64,000 nt of DNA from Ceratodon purpureus (taxonomy: Eukaryota > Streptophyta > Bryopsida > Pseudoditrichales > Ditrichaceae), in contig CM026427.1 in NCBI GenBank assembly GCA_014871385.1, forward strand, positions 4,844,988 through 4,908,987, written 5' to 3'. Shown piece by piece: positions 48,846-59,124 of the stretch. The translations under genes were made by a program, and so were the position numbers. The notes under the pieces were generated by a model, which saw only the letters and a program-made list of their open reading frames with translations, did not search any database and was not told the DNA's origin. The number at the start of each line of letters is the position of its first letter. The stretch's first letter is position 1.

Positions 48846-49436
48846 TGGTTGCTCTGTTTTTGTAATCGAGGTTTGGTTTGGTTGTGTTTTGGGGGATTTA
48901 GGGTTCAGGGTTTAGGGTTTTGTGGGGGTGGATACAATTCGGATTGTTTGTTGTTCCGAGCGGGGTTATGGTATGCAGCCGGTGTGGGGAAACCGTCGTC
49001 GGAGGTGGAGGGATTCGTTTTTGTTGAGTGAGTGGGCAATTCATCGAGAGCAGCCTTCTGGCGCACTCAGTTTGCCATCACGGGCTTCGTGGTTATTGTA
49101 GTGCTGAATGTAGTATGTAGATAGGATGGCATGTGGAATATGAGAGCTCGAGGATGTGTGGAGTAGTTGTATTGCTCCTCGAGGTGTGATGGTCATCACG
49201 GAATTCAGCAGTTGTTAATCTGGAGAGGCAGGTTCTTGCTTGAGGCAATTGTTTTGGGGTAGTAGTGGTATTTATTCTAGGCATTATTTGAATGTGATGT
49301 TGTCGTTTTTGTTGAGTTGAATGTGAAAAGTGGAAATTGGGAATTGCGCTTTGAGGATTGGGCGTTTAGCAGTGTATGAGCAGATCGCAATTAGAGTGTT
49401 TGCAGAGTTGGGAGGTTTTGTTGGTATTGTAGGGTT
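48846..49436 (+). repeat. Right arm of 0.6-kb inverted duplication; putative promoter of the next gene
   Basis: An inverted counterpart of 46735-47354, including the telobox cluster (plus strand TTTAGGGTT-type) at 48896-48922. It is oriented so that what drives THO1 leftward on the left arm would drive the plus-strand gene at 49606 rightward. The outer end lies about 170 bp before that ATG, much as the left arm ends about 143 bp before the THO1 ATG. The stretch 48609-48845 before it is AT-rich and is the likely promoter of the minus-strand zinc-finger ORF. Confidence 0.9.
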
Positions 49437-49605
49437 AAGAGCTTGGTTTTTTGGGGGGTTGAATAGAATTACGGGCTCTTTGCTGACGGAAATTGTTTCT
49501 GGGGCTGGAGCAGTATGTTTGAGCACGAAGGTTTCAGATACATGGCGATGTTGACTCCGTTTTGGAGCTTCAAGTAGGAAGTGGGAACGGAAGGAGCCCG
49601 GCATC

Positions 49606-51231
49606 ATGGCATTGAGCTCAGTTTCATATGTTCTTCCGGCTGTTCTGTGTTCATCTGGAACTTTACGGCAGCCGGTGTTTCAGACGAGTCACCGTCGACA
49701 TCCCCTGGCAAGTCGGGACTTGCGATTTCTACCAAGTCTGACGCTGTGCACCTCTCATTGTGTTCGAGAATGCAGGAGTCACAAAGCACGGTTTAAATCC
49801 GTTATTAGGGCTGATATTTCGGAGAATTCTGCAGGACATGGAGATTCTGGGGTTGAGAATGAAGCTGGGCCAAAATCAAAATATGTCGCGACGAGGACGT
49901 ATCGAAAAGCCTTAGCTTCCTTGAGGGTCGTTGGCGAGGCCCTTCCGTTACAAGTCAATGCAGCCTTGGCGGCAGACGGTGGCAGGACAGCTGCGCAAGA
50001 GCTCGCACAGGGTAAACCCATGCTGGTAATAGAGACTTACAATCCAGGCCGATTCTCCGAGGGCAGCACTGTCTCCACGAAGCTTCAAGCACCCACGCTC
50101 TCAGTGCTCAAGAGAGCGAAGTTGATGCCCAAGAATCAAAAGCAATTTTCATCAAGTGGGCGGGCATTTGCCATTGCTTTCCAAGCTGTCAGATTGCTGA
50201 AGCTTTCAAATTTTGAGCTGTGTTTCTTTAAACCTGGGACGATGAAAGGCATGGATGAGTATAAGGAGGGAGATGTGGTTGGATATTTAGAGGTATTCGA
50301 TGCTAGTACTCTCTCGGAGATTGCGAGGGGTGTTTGTTCATATGCGTTGGCTTGTGTGAAGGACAATGCAGACCAGAGAATGAACGTTGGGGGTTTTGGG
50401 TCCAAACTGTTTCAGAATCGGTCAAAGGTCAAGCAAACTACCGTTGAGTCCCCAGCTGTGAAAATCTCCACCCTTACCGAGTCGGAGGTACTGGCACATG
50501 TTGAGACGATAGTTCAAGAAGAATCTTTGGTGGGAGCTTGCATGGGTTTACGACGGCACCGATCATGGTGGGATAGACCGCTTGCAACCCAAGCGGTCGT
50601 AAAGACGGGCGTTGATGCACAGCTTGTTGATGAGTTTGTGCCCGTGCATGCACTTAAGTTCAAACTACCTTCGAACAATTTTGAAGCCGTGGGCTTGCAA
50701 ATGATGGACGACACCTCGTGTACAATTCATTTGACGCATGCACAGATGATGGATTTGGCAGATGTGTTGGATTTGTACTGCGGGGATCCATACACGGGCT
50801 CAGGGGAGAATGTATCGATAAGCATAGATATTCCACGGCGCTCATGGGTTCAGGGGGCTCAGGCAGTAGCAGTTGGAGCCTTAGCTAGTGCACTGGGAGG
50901 AGCTTTGCTTCTAGGAATTTTGTCAATCAGAAGGGGACGAGTCCAAATGGAGACACCAGCAGTGGAGTCCATATTTGATATGGCATTCTCGCAGAAATTG
51001 AGAGAATTGAGAGGAGGTGAACCTGTCGATGAGCAAACGGGCTCTGTTGATGAGCAATCCAACGCTGAGGCTGCTCATGAGCAAGCTGAAGCTGTCAGTG
51101 ATCAAACTGAAGATGGTAGTGTTGATCTTGCTGAGCAGACTGAAGCCGTAGATGAACAATCAATTGTTGAGCCGGTTTACAAGAGCCCTTCAAGAGTCCA
51201 GTTCAGGGGGCGCTCCCGGTATTATAACTGA
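49606..51231 (+). CDS. Unrecognised protein, predicted plastid-targeted with one membrane helix
   Basis: A single-exon ORF of 541 residues from ATG 49606. I do not recognise the family. Residues 1 to about 70 are Ser/Arg/His-rich, poor in acids and start MALSSVSYVLP, as in chloroplast transit peptides. A folded-looking region of about 340 residues follows (KALASLRVVGEALPLQVNAA through NVSISIDIPRRSW). A hydrophobic Ala/Gly/Leu helix at about 416-440 (AVAVGALASALGGALLLGIL) ends in basic RRGR, compatible with an envelope or thylakoid anchor. The acidic tail has repeated DEQ/EQ units (GSVDEQSNAEAAHEQAEAV) and ends RVQFRGRSRYYN. Its upstream region is the inverted copy of the THO1 upstream region. 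Plastid targeting is inference from composition. Confidence 0.75.
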   Translation: MALSSVSYVLPAVLCSSGTLRQPVFQTSHRRHPLASRDLRFLPSLTLCTSHCVRECRSHKARFKSVIRADISENSAGHGDSGVENEAGPKSKYVATRTYRKALASLRVVGEALPLQVNAALAADGGRTAAQELAQGKPMLVIETYNPGRFSEGSTVSTKLQAPTLSVLKRAKLMPKNQKQFSSSGRAFAIAFQAVRLLKLSNFELCFFKPGTMKGMDEYKEGDVVGYLEVFDASTLSEIARGVCSYALACVKDNADQRMNVGGFGSKLFQNRSKVKQTTVESPAVKISTLTESEVLAHVETIVQEESLVGACMGLRRHRSWWDRPLATQAVVKTGVDAQLVDEFVPVHALKFKLPSNNFEAVGLQMMDDTSCTIHLTHAQMMDLADVLDLYCGDPYTGSGENVSISIDIPRRSWVQGAQAVAVGALASALGGALLLGILSIRRGRVQMETPAVESIFDMAFSQKLRELRGGEPVDEQTGSVDEQSNAEAAHEQAEAVSDQTEDGSVDLAEQTEAVDEQSIVEPVYKSPSRVQFRGRSRYYN

Positions 51232-52788
51232 CACTAGATGGGGGACGAATCACACACTCAGGAAATTGTCCACTCTCTTGTGTAGGAACTACCACAGTGA
51301 CTCCATAGGAATTAAACCTTGACTGTGTTGCTGGAAGCTAGTGTCCTACTGCAGCAATTGAGGAACCATCGACGTGTCTACGGCTCAACTCTCCTGTAAT
51401 TTTGGAGTTGAGCCCGAGGTGCAGCACGTCACGAAACAAGCAGGGGAGGCTCTACATCACGTGTTTCTTAGCATCGACCTGTGGTAACCTCATGTAGTGA
51501 CGGTCTTGCCCCATGATTTGGACTCTTCTGAAGTGGGCGATACCATCGTTAACCAGTGAGTGAAACCCGAAACGAGGCCACAAATGCTCTGCACATGTGG
51601 CGTTTGTGGCTAACGGGCCTTCCTTAGGATAATCAATGGTGCCTAGTTAGTGATCGAGTGGGTTTGTCAGACCGGTCTTGCATAGTTTGCGGACGTCAAG
51701 GGATACCGAGGTGAACATGCTCATGTCTCTCTCACCTTGAGGGAATGGTGATTTTCTTGGATGTCAGCATAAATCAGTGAATTTCATCAAACCTACGCAG
51801 GCGTTCCTTGCGGTAAATTTCATCAGATTCATGGAGCGAGGCCTGGTCATACGAAGCATCTGGGTGCTCAGTCAGTCCCCATTCCAGAGCCGAGCTGGTT
51901 AGTGTGATATTACAAGTTAATTATTATTCCGCCAGGCTCTTTCCTCGTGCCACTGGGACTATTAGAAGAATTCTATCGGAACAAGCTGCTTTTCGGGTTG
52001 TCAGTTTTGTAGTTTACTGTAACGTTATTTTAGTTGTGGCACTTCATGTTCATTCCAACGCTTGCGATGCAAAAAACACAGATCAAGGAAGACCTCCTTC
52101 GTTGATTACTTCCTCCTTGTTCACCGACAGTGTATTGATACTGATTACTTCTGTACTGATAATTCTAATTGTTACTTATTTCCACCGACAGTATTAGATC
52201 TACCCAGAGTTCAATTATTTTTTTAACAGTTTACAAATTACGATGCTTGACTTAAAATAAGATGTCTCTCTCTAGACCACAACATTGTAAGAAGCTGTAC
52301 ACTTTGGTTCCTCCAGGTGTAAACAAAACTTCTTGTGAAGAACGTTGCAAGAACTTCGATGTGTTACCGGCATTAAAAGGCCATAATCTCATGTGCCCGC
52401 TATGACCCCACAACATGCAGAACACAGTCCAATGCTTCTGCCTGTAAAATTACATCCAAATGGGGTCAACACGCAAGTGAGATCTCGTTTGTCGGCGTCC
52501 ATTTCATAAGTACTATTCACTTCCTTCCGCTTCTCTAGAGAGAGAATCTAGAGAGAAGAACATGTGCAGAGCGAGAGAGTTCAGGTCTGGATTGAAAAAA
52601 AATTCTTCCTAGATCTGATCAATCCCTTTGTGTTCTTCTTCGTCTCGTTTCTCAGATTTGTGTCGATGCAATGTAGAGATATGTAGTATCGAGGTTGTTC
52701 GTCCATGATCAAGCCCACGATCTCGTCATGCCCCCATTTCTGAGAACCAAGGCACTTCTGTAGTAGCAATTGTACATCACTCGCAGCG
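51232..52788. other. Region between the plastid-protein gene and TPK
   Basis: The left part is the probable 3' UTR, with a hairpin at 51382-51414 (GGCTCAACTC and GAGTTGAGCC arms). The right part, from about 52440, is the likely TPK promoter and leader, with CTCTCTAGAGAGAGA-type pyrimidine/purine motifs near 52536. The open frame at 51904-52197 has no ATG start and is not supported. Confidence 0.5.
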
Positions 52789-54496
52789 ATGGAGTCCAGT
52801 GGTGCAGGAGATCATGGAGGAAGTGGGCAGCCTCTCCTGGAGGATTACCAACAGATCTCGGAGTCTCCCTCCGAAAAGAACATCCCCAGGTTTGTCATAT
52901 TCCCATTTCCATCCTCTCCGATAACATCTCGTTGAATACAAGCTGTCTTTGATGTTGGGTCAAGAGTTCGCAAGCTTAGCAGAGATGGCGATACAAGCTT
53001 GTGTTCACACGGATTTCTTCAGTACGAACTTACAACAAAGTTGCGTGGAATTGCACAACAAAGTGGCAAGCCCCGGGAGTTGAAAATTTTAAGGATTGTG
53101 CATTGACACGATTTATATTCTCGAATTGGCAGAGTGTCGAAGAGCAGATCCATTCCAGGATCGCAACCGAAGTACATAACCAAAGCGTCGAGGTCGATCC
53201 CGGTGCCTCCTGAATTTCAGCGAGAGGGGGGAGGGATGCCGACTCTTTTGAAGGCATTGATCGGACTTGTTGCGTATCTGATTGTGGGCATATTAGGGTT
53301 TTCTCTTTTAGAGGAAGAGCTACGAGGCGCCACAACGTCGACGATTGTGGACGCCATGTATTTCGCAATTGTGACCATGACAACGGTGGGATACGGCGAC
53401 TTAGTGCCACAAGGCGTTGCAGCCAAGCTCTACACTTGTGCATTCGTCTTCGTGGGGTTCGGTCTTGTGGGAGTGCTTGTGAATGGTGCCGCAAACTACC
53501 TGGTCGAGAAGCAGGAAAACATCTTGATCCAGAAGTATAAGAAGCAAAACTCCGACGTCGAGGAGATTGTGGACGACGATGAAGTGGTGGCCGCGAATTT
53601 GAGGGCAGCCATATCCGGTGCCGCAGTGGGGTGTCTGTTCGTCCTTGGAGTGTTGGTGCTCATGTTCTGCGAAGGGCTGAGCTTCATCGACGCATTCTAC
53701 TGCGTCTGTGTCACCGTCACCACCCTCGGATATGGCGATGAGAGCTTCAATACCAAGGGTGGCCGCTTGTTTGCAGTGTTTTGGATTCTTTCGAGCACTG
53801 TCTGTGTGGCCCAATTCTTTTTCTACTTGGCTGAGTGTCGGACCGAGGAACGGCAGCGGCGACTTGCAGTTTGGGCCCTGAGCCGGGCAACCACTCAATC
53901 TGATTTGGAAGCTGCCGACCTTGATGCTGACGGTGCTGTCAGGTAATCTTAAATCCTAAACCTGAACCTAAAATACATCACCAAATGAACACTGAGTTGC
54001 TACCTATATCCTAAGTCCTGTCCAGATACAACTTCAGACAGAAACTTCAGATACATTATTCTTTCATACGCTTCAGATTACATATATTGATCAGACCTGT
54101 CGTCTCCGAATCTCAATATGAGATTCAAAGTATAACACCATTATGCACCATGCATCTACTTACCTTAAACCGCGTTACTAGATATGCCCATGTCAATGAA
54201 GAGAAGGTGTGTGTGGTCTTATCTATTTGAGGTTGTGAACTTCGATCATCATCACGCTTTGGACTTTCCAGAAAATTTGTGCTATGTGCATGCTGATGAT
54301 TCTTAAAAAAACATGATTGTGCAGTGCGGCAGAGTTTGTGATTTACAAGCTGAAGGAGGTAGGCAAGATCGACGAAGACGATGTGCTGGAGATGTTGAAG
54401 CAATTTGAAGCTCTTGACCATGATCAGTCGGGTACCCTCAACTGGTCAGATATCAACAACAGCAGCCGCATCACGCAACCGGCCCATGCCGCATGA
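52789..54496 (+). CDS. Two-pore K+ channel, TPK/KCO type
   Basis: Three exons, 52789-52889, 53133-53942 and 54325-54496, with GT-AG borders and matching phase-2 junctions encode 360 residues, close to Arabidopsis TPK1. The channel is a dimer of two-pore subunits, usually tonoplast-located, giving K+ flux controlled by Ca2+. It has a Ser/Arg-rich cytosolic N-terminus, then helix 1 (about 72-92), pore 1 with TTVGYGDLVP (G120-Y121-G122-D123), helix 2, helix 3, pore 2 with TTLGYGDESF (G233-Y234-G235-D236) and helix 4. Two C-terminal EF hands follow, at 296-307 (DLDADGAVSAAE) and 335-346 (DHDQSGTLNWSD, with Asp at position 12). Start ATG 52789 has a good context and gives the only leader that splices in frame; the exon 2 frame alone lacks an ATG before the first helix except at residue 69. 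Confidence 0.94.
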
Positions 54497-55856
54497 GATT
54501 GAACCTCATGAAATTGGAGACTTGGTTGCAAACATTGCTGCAGCATAGCTTCTGAGAATCACCACAGTCGGTTGCCGTCTGAAGCTGTTGATGTTTACAT
54601 GTTTGGAGACTGTTGATGAACTTCTCTGCATTGATTCTTAGAAGCTATGCTGTAGATAGATTGATTTTATTTGTATTTTTTTTTTAACCTTTTTCATTTC
54701 ATTCTTACAGATTACTGTTGGTAAGTGTGTGCTATGTTCAAGTTTTTTTTGTTCTTATTGCGCTACAATACTACGTGAGGGTAATCCGTCCAAACTTCTT
54801 TGTGTTGTTGTTGCGTCACAAATAATGTGCTCGTTTGTGTAAGATACCATTAAATTCCTCACATTTTTCAATGTGGATACTCCTTAAATTAGAGACGTAA
54901 ATAGAAGATTGAAGAGGAAGGCATGGCTTTGGAATTACCTTAAAATTACCTTCATAAGTTTTCATATATCATCATATATTCAAGTAAACATAACTCTAAG
55001 AATGAAGATTGTAAATGATGTGCGAATGTATGATAAATTTTGTTTGCATGCTTGAATATCATTTGATATGCATGTGTCATATGTATCACACATTTAAATG
55101 TTTGGTAATCACCTATTTAAAATCATTTTATGTACAATTTGAAGAATTAAAGGTGTTAAACATAAATTATGTTTGGTAAAAAAATGATTTCTTATAAAAA
55201 TAAATTATACAGTTAAGAAAGATATTGTTATAAATTAATAAACATTCTTTGAATAAAATAAATTACTTATAATACAATATTAAGCATGGTTAAAATATGT
55301 CACATACAATTTAAGAATATCCCAAGTACCACATGGCACATTTCCATTGATCATGAAAGCATCAATGGACAATGACAATTTGAAATATGGAAACTTCACA
55401 CCAATGCTTAGTCTTTTATCCTGTATGGGAAGAGACACTCAATGTTATAAAATCAAACATAGTAAATTGGATTGGAAGGAATAATATATAGGACAATTCA
55501 ATATTCAATGCTAAAGAATCATACATAGGGCACATAATACATTCAAAAATCGTCGCATATAACCGTATAGCACAGGGAACCGTATAGCACAGGGCTGCAA
55601 CTTCCCAGCAAGAGATGCAAGGGAACGTGCGCCCAAGCGAGTTCCCGAAGGGAGAGCAGAGACGAAATCTGGGCCGTCGAGGAGGGGCGCGCGGGGGAGC
55701 CGTAGGATGGGAATTAGGGTTAGAGGGAAGCACAGGGAGAGTAAGGCAGAGGAGAGACGCAGAGCGAGTTCTTTTTGCAGCCCGCGCTCGCCTCCGCCCA
55801 CGAGGTCAGGCTCTGCAACGCCAGCCCCGCACCCCGGTCCCCTCCCCAGCTTCACC
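54497..55856. other. Region between TPK and RPL7
   Basis: Begins with the TPK 3' UTR, then AT-rich DNA to about 55500 with no supported ORF, then the GC-rich RPL7 promoter and leader. A 17-bp direct duplication (AACCGTATAGCACAGGG) lies at 55561-55577 and 55578-55594. Confidence 0.55.
55711..55720 (-). promoter_or_regulatory. Telobox in the RPL7 leader
   Basis: ATTAGGGTTA on the plus strand (TAACCCTAAT on the minus) lies 136 bp before the RPL7 ATG. Telobox elements near the transcription start are a known hallmark of plant ribosomal-protein genes. Position fits; function is inferred. Confidence 0.6.
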
Positions 55857-57440
55857 ATGAGCGCTGCCGAGGCAGCCCCGGCCGTCGTGCCCGAGACCCT
55901 CCTCAAGAAGCGCAAGCGCGACGACCAATGGGCCGCCGCCAAGGCCGAGGAGCTCGCCGCTGCCAAGACCCGCAACGCTAAGAACCGCACGCTCATCTTC
56001 AAGCGCGCCCAGCAGTACCAGGAGGAGTACGAGCAGCAGGTCTGTCTTCGTGGTTGTTACTCTGGGCTGTACATTCGCTCGGGTTGTTGAAATGGGCCAG
56101 TTGGATTTTAGGGTTTGAGTTGGGTGATCAAATGTGGTGATTTTCTCGCAATGCGGTTGGGATATTTGAATTATGTGCTGGGAATTGTGCTACTGAGTGA
56201 TGTGGGGCACGGTCTTTCTCATGAATTATGGGTTCAACCACATCCCAGCAGTGATCGTCACATGTCGATGTTTTTGGTGGTTTGGGGTTTTTCTGATTTA
56301 GGTTTACAGCTTGATTCGGACTTTGCTTATGAGATCGTAGCGTGTCGGAGAGAGTCTAGTTTAGGTTGTACTCCTTTTAGGGCTACGAATGTGGACTTTG
56401 ATTCATATGGATAAGTTGCGATGGGTTTGATGCGTCACTGCGTTGATAATATGTCGAGCTAGATGTTATTTTACATGACTTTGATTTGCGCTGATTTCTC
56501 ATTTTTGTATCTTTTGTATTGCAGGAATCTCAATTGATCAGCTTGAAGAGGGAGGCAAAGCTCAAGGGTGGATTCTATGTTGAGCCAGAGCCCAAGCTTA
56601 TGTTTGTCATCCGAATCCGTGGGTACGTTTTTTTGGGACAAGCTTGTGGTTGTAATGGCATGTCTTGCATAGTTTCACATGGACGTGATTTACTGTGCCT
56701 GAATATCATACGCAATTCATGTTGAGTAGAGGGTATAATGAGTGAACCCTAAAGTCCTTGAATGGTACTTTTTAATTTACTGCTTACCTCATTATCGCTA
56801 TGGCGAAGCTTCTATGCTGACATACTTTCTTGTGATTCAGTGTCAATGACATGCACCCCAAGGTCAGGACGATCATGCAGTTGTTGAGGCTGAGGCAGAT
56901 CTTCAACGGTGTGTTCATGAAGGTGAACAAGGCTACCGTGAACATGTTGCGCAGGGTTGAGCCTTACGTCACCTACGGGTAAGCTGACAATTCTTTCAAT
57001 GTCATTTTTCTGTTGTCTGTCCATTCGATACTTTCTGCGAAATGACTTCGTGCGATCCTGAGAATTGGTTGAAGAGAGTAAGGGTTTTAGAACTCATTAT
57101 TGACAATTCTTTGGTTTGCAGGTACCCTAACTTGAAGAGTGTCAGGGAGTTGATCTACAAGCGTGGTTACGGCAAGTTGAACAAGTGCCGCACCCCCTTG
57201 ACTGATAACAGCATCATTGAGGAGGCACTCGGCAAGTACGGCATCATCTGCATTGAGGATCTTATTCACGAGATTTACACTGTCGGTCCCCACTTCAAGG
57301 AGGCCAACAACTTCTTGTGGCCCTTCAAGCTGAGCGCCCCTCTTGGTGGCCTCACGAAGAAGAGGAACCACTACGTGGAGCATGGTGACGCTGGCAACAG
57401 AGAGGCCAAGTTGAACAACTTGATCCGCCAGATGAACTAG
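55857..57440 (+). CDS. RPL7: 60S ribosomal protein L7 (uL30)
   Basis: Four exons, 55857-56039, 56525-56622, 56841-56978 and 57122-57440, with GT-AG borders and consistent phases give 245 residues, the usual eukaryotic L7 length. It is a structural protein of the cytosolic large subunit. The basic N-terminal extension has [15 protein letters not shown], typical of L7. The uL30 core includes [20 protein letters not shown] and [19 protein letters not shown]. Further family blocks are [20 protein letters not shown] and [16 protein letters not shown]. The end is [20 protein letters not shown]. Start ATG 55857 (context CACCATGA) is the first in the frame. The leader carries a telobox, as expected for a translation-machinery gene. 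Confidence 0.97.
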
Positions 57441-58404
57441 AGTCATGGTTATTTTCACCTGTACTTGGAGGCCATTGTTATTTAGAAAACATGGACTCAA
57501 GCCATGAGGTTTCAATCTGCATCTTTTTTGTGCTATCCCATTTTTAAACTTGAATATCGAATGAAGATCTGGTAACTCATTTCAAATGATGAATTTGTTT
57601 TTATTATTTCGATTTTACTTGGAGAATAGCATCCGACACGCACGATATTTCAAATCGACTCCTTCCCCTCTGCTTCTGAATTAGCTGAACTAGATTTTGA
57701 AAGGGTTGCAATCTCAGTGTGAGCTGTGGTTTCCATCCAGATTACCCTCAAACTCACAAGAAACAACAGAAGGTAGCAGCCATGCCCTTGAGTTTATTCA
57801 AGTGCTAGGAGCAGCACTATTGTGCATCTCAATTCGATGTGAATAGCATTCCAATTTCATTGAATATTTCCGGCAAACTCAAGTAATAAGGTTTTATCCT
57901 TGAACCATTGAGCAGTTCATCAAAACATAGAATTAGCGCTCCGATGTAGTCAAGCCGATCAGAACTGCCGATACAGATGTACTGCATAGAATGTGTCTGT
58001 CTTGAAAGCAAGTTGTGAGCAATCGGACTTCACTGATACTGATTACGGTTTGCCCACTTGCGGCTACAAGGACATTCCACATAGTGGGTTCAGCTGAGAC
58101 TTTAGTTGCTTCTGCACTTCATGTTGAGGCCAAGTCCCAACTTTCAGGCTGGAAAAATATATTAAAATAGTCAATTTCAAGCCTTTAGTTGGTCATGGTG
58201 TGAAACCCCAAAGTCCATCTAAAGGCCAAAGCCAAATATTTGAGAATTTGTAGAAAATTGAAAAAAGGTTTAAAATAATTGAAATACTAACCCCTAAGGT
58301 TCCTTGACCTTGATTATGTTTCAACAAAAAATGCTTCGAAATTGCCATTTCCAATGTAAAAAATACAAATGACTAAAAAATCATTAATTTCTAATTCTAA
58401 CCGT

Positions 58405-58548
58405 AAGATCTTCAATAAGATTATTGTAGTAGATAGCTCAAATTTTTTTAACAATATTGACCATTGAAATTAGAAGATCTTCAATAAGATTATTGTAGTA
58501 GATAGCTCAAAATTTTTAACAATATTGACCATAGAAATTAGAAGATTA
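58405..58548. repeat. Two tandem copies of a 69-bp unit
   Basis: Units start AAGATCTTCAATAAGATTAT at 58405 and 58474 and differ at only a few positions. A partial third copy begins at 58543. Confidence 0.95.
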
Positions 58549-58672
58549 TAGCGTTTGAAATATAGAAACAAACTTTTTTGACACAATTTTTGACTAGGTT
58601 GACACACTCTAACTTTTTTTCCTTAAGTTTTTTGCAATATGGATTTTGGAGTTTTGGTGCATGACAAAAACA

Positions 58673-59124
58673 ACTAAGGTGGAGGCACCCATAGCTGACC
58701 AAGCACCCATAGCCGACCAGACACCCATAACTAATCAATAGACTTCTCCATTACCGACCTCCATTTCCAACCACTTACTGTTCAAAATCTTGGGAGATCT
58801 AGAGGAAAGTATCAAGCATGATTGGTAGAAAGGGAATCAAAGGGAATCAAAAGGGAATATTTTGGTAGTAGCACAGTGATCAAGTTTTGGTGTCATGGTG
58901 GTCGGTTTTAGGTGGGCCTACATATCGGTTATATGTATTATAAAAAAAATGTCTTTCAAAATTCATAGTAAATTAAATATTGAAGTAAACATGACATTTA
59001 AAGTTGCATTCCTCCTTAAACCTATTTCTCTTTCAAGGAAAAATCTCCCTCAACTTATACACCTCCAATCTTAGTGGCAAATCTCTTAACTGGTCGGTTA
59101 TAGGTGCCTCCACCTTAAGTTAGC
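58673..59124. mobile_element. MITE-like element with about 30-bp terminal inverted repeats (element 3)
   Basis: The left end begins ACTAAGGTGGAGGCACCCAT (58673). The right end, read in reverse complement from 59124, begins CTAACTTAAGGTGGAGGCAC. About 27 of 30 positions agree, with one indel. Just inside the left end are three 18-bp direct repeats (CACCCATAGCTGACCAAG type, 58686-58739). The ends share ACCGACCA with element 1 at 35733. Confidence 0.65.

Noticed and set aside
51904-52197. 97-codon frame with a hydrophobic C-terminus
   Set aside because: It opens with GTG, not ATG, and shows no family signature, so it is probably chance.
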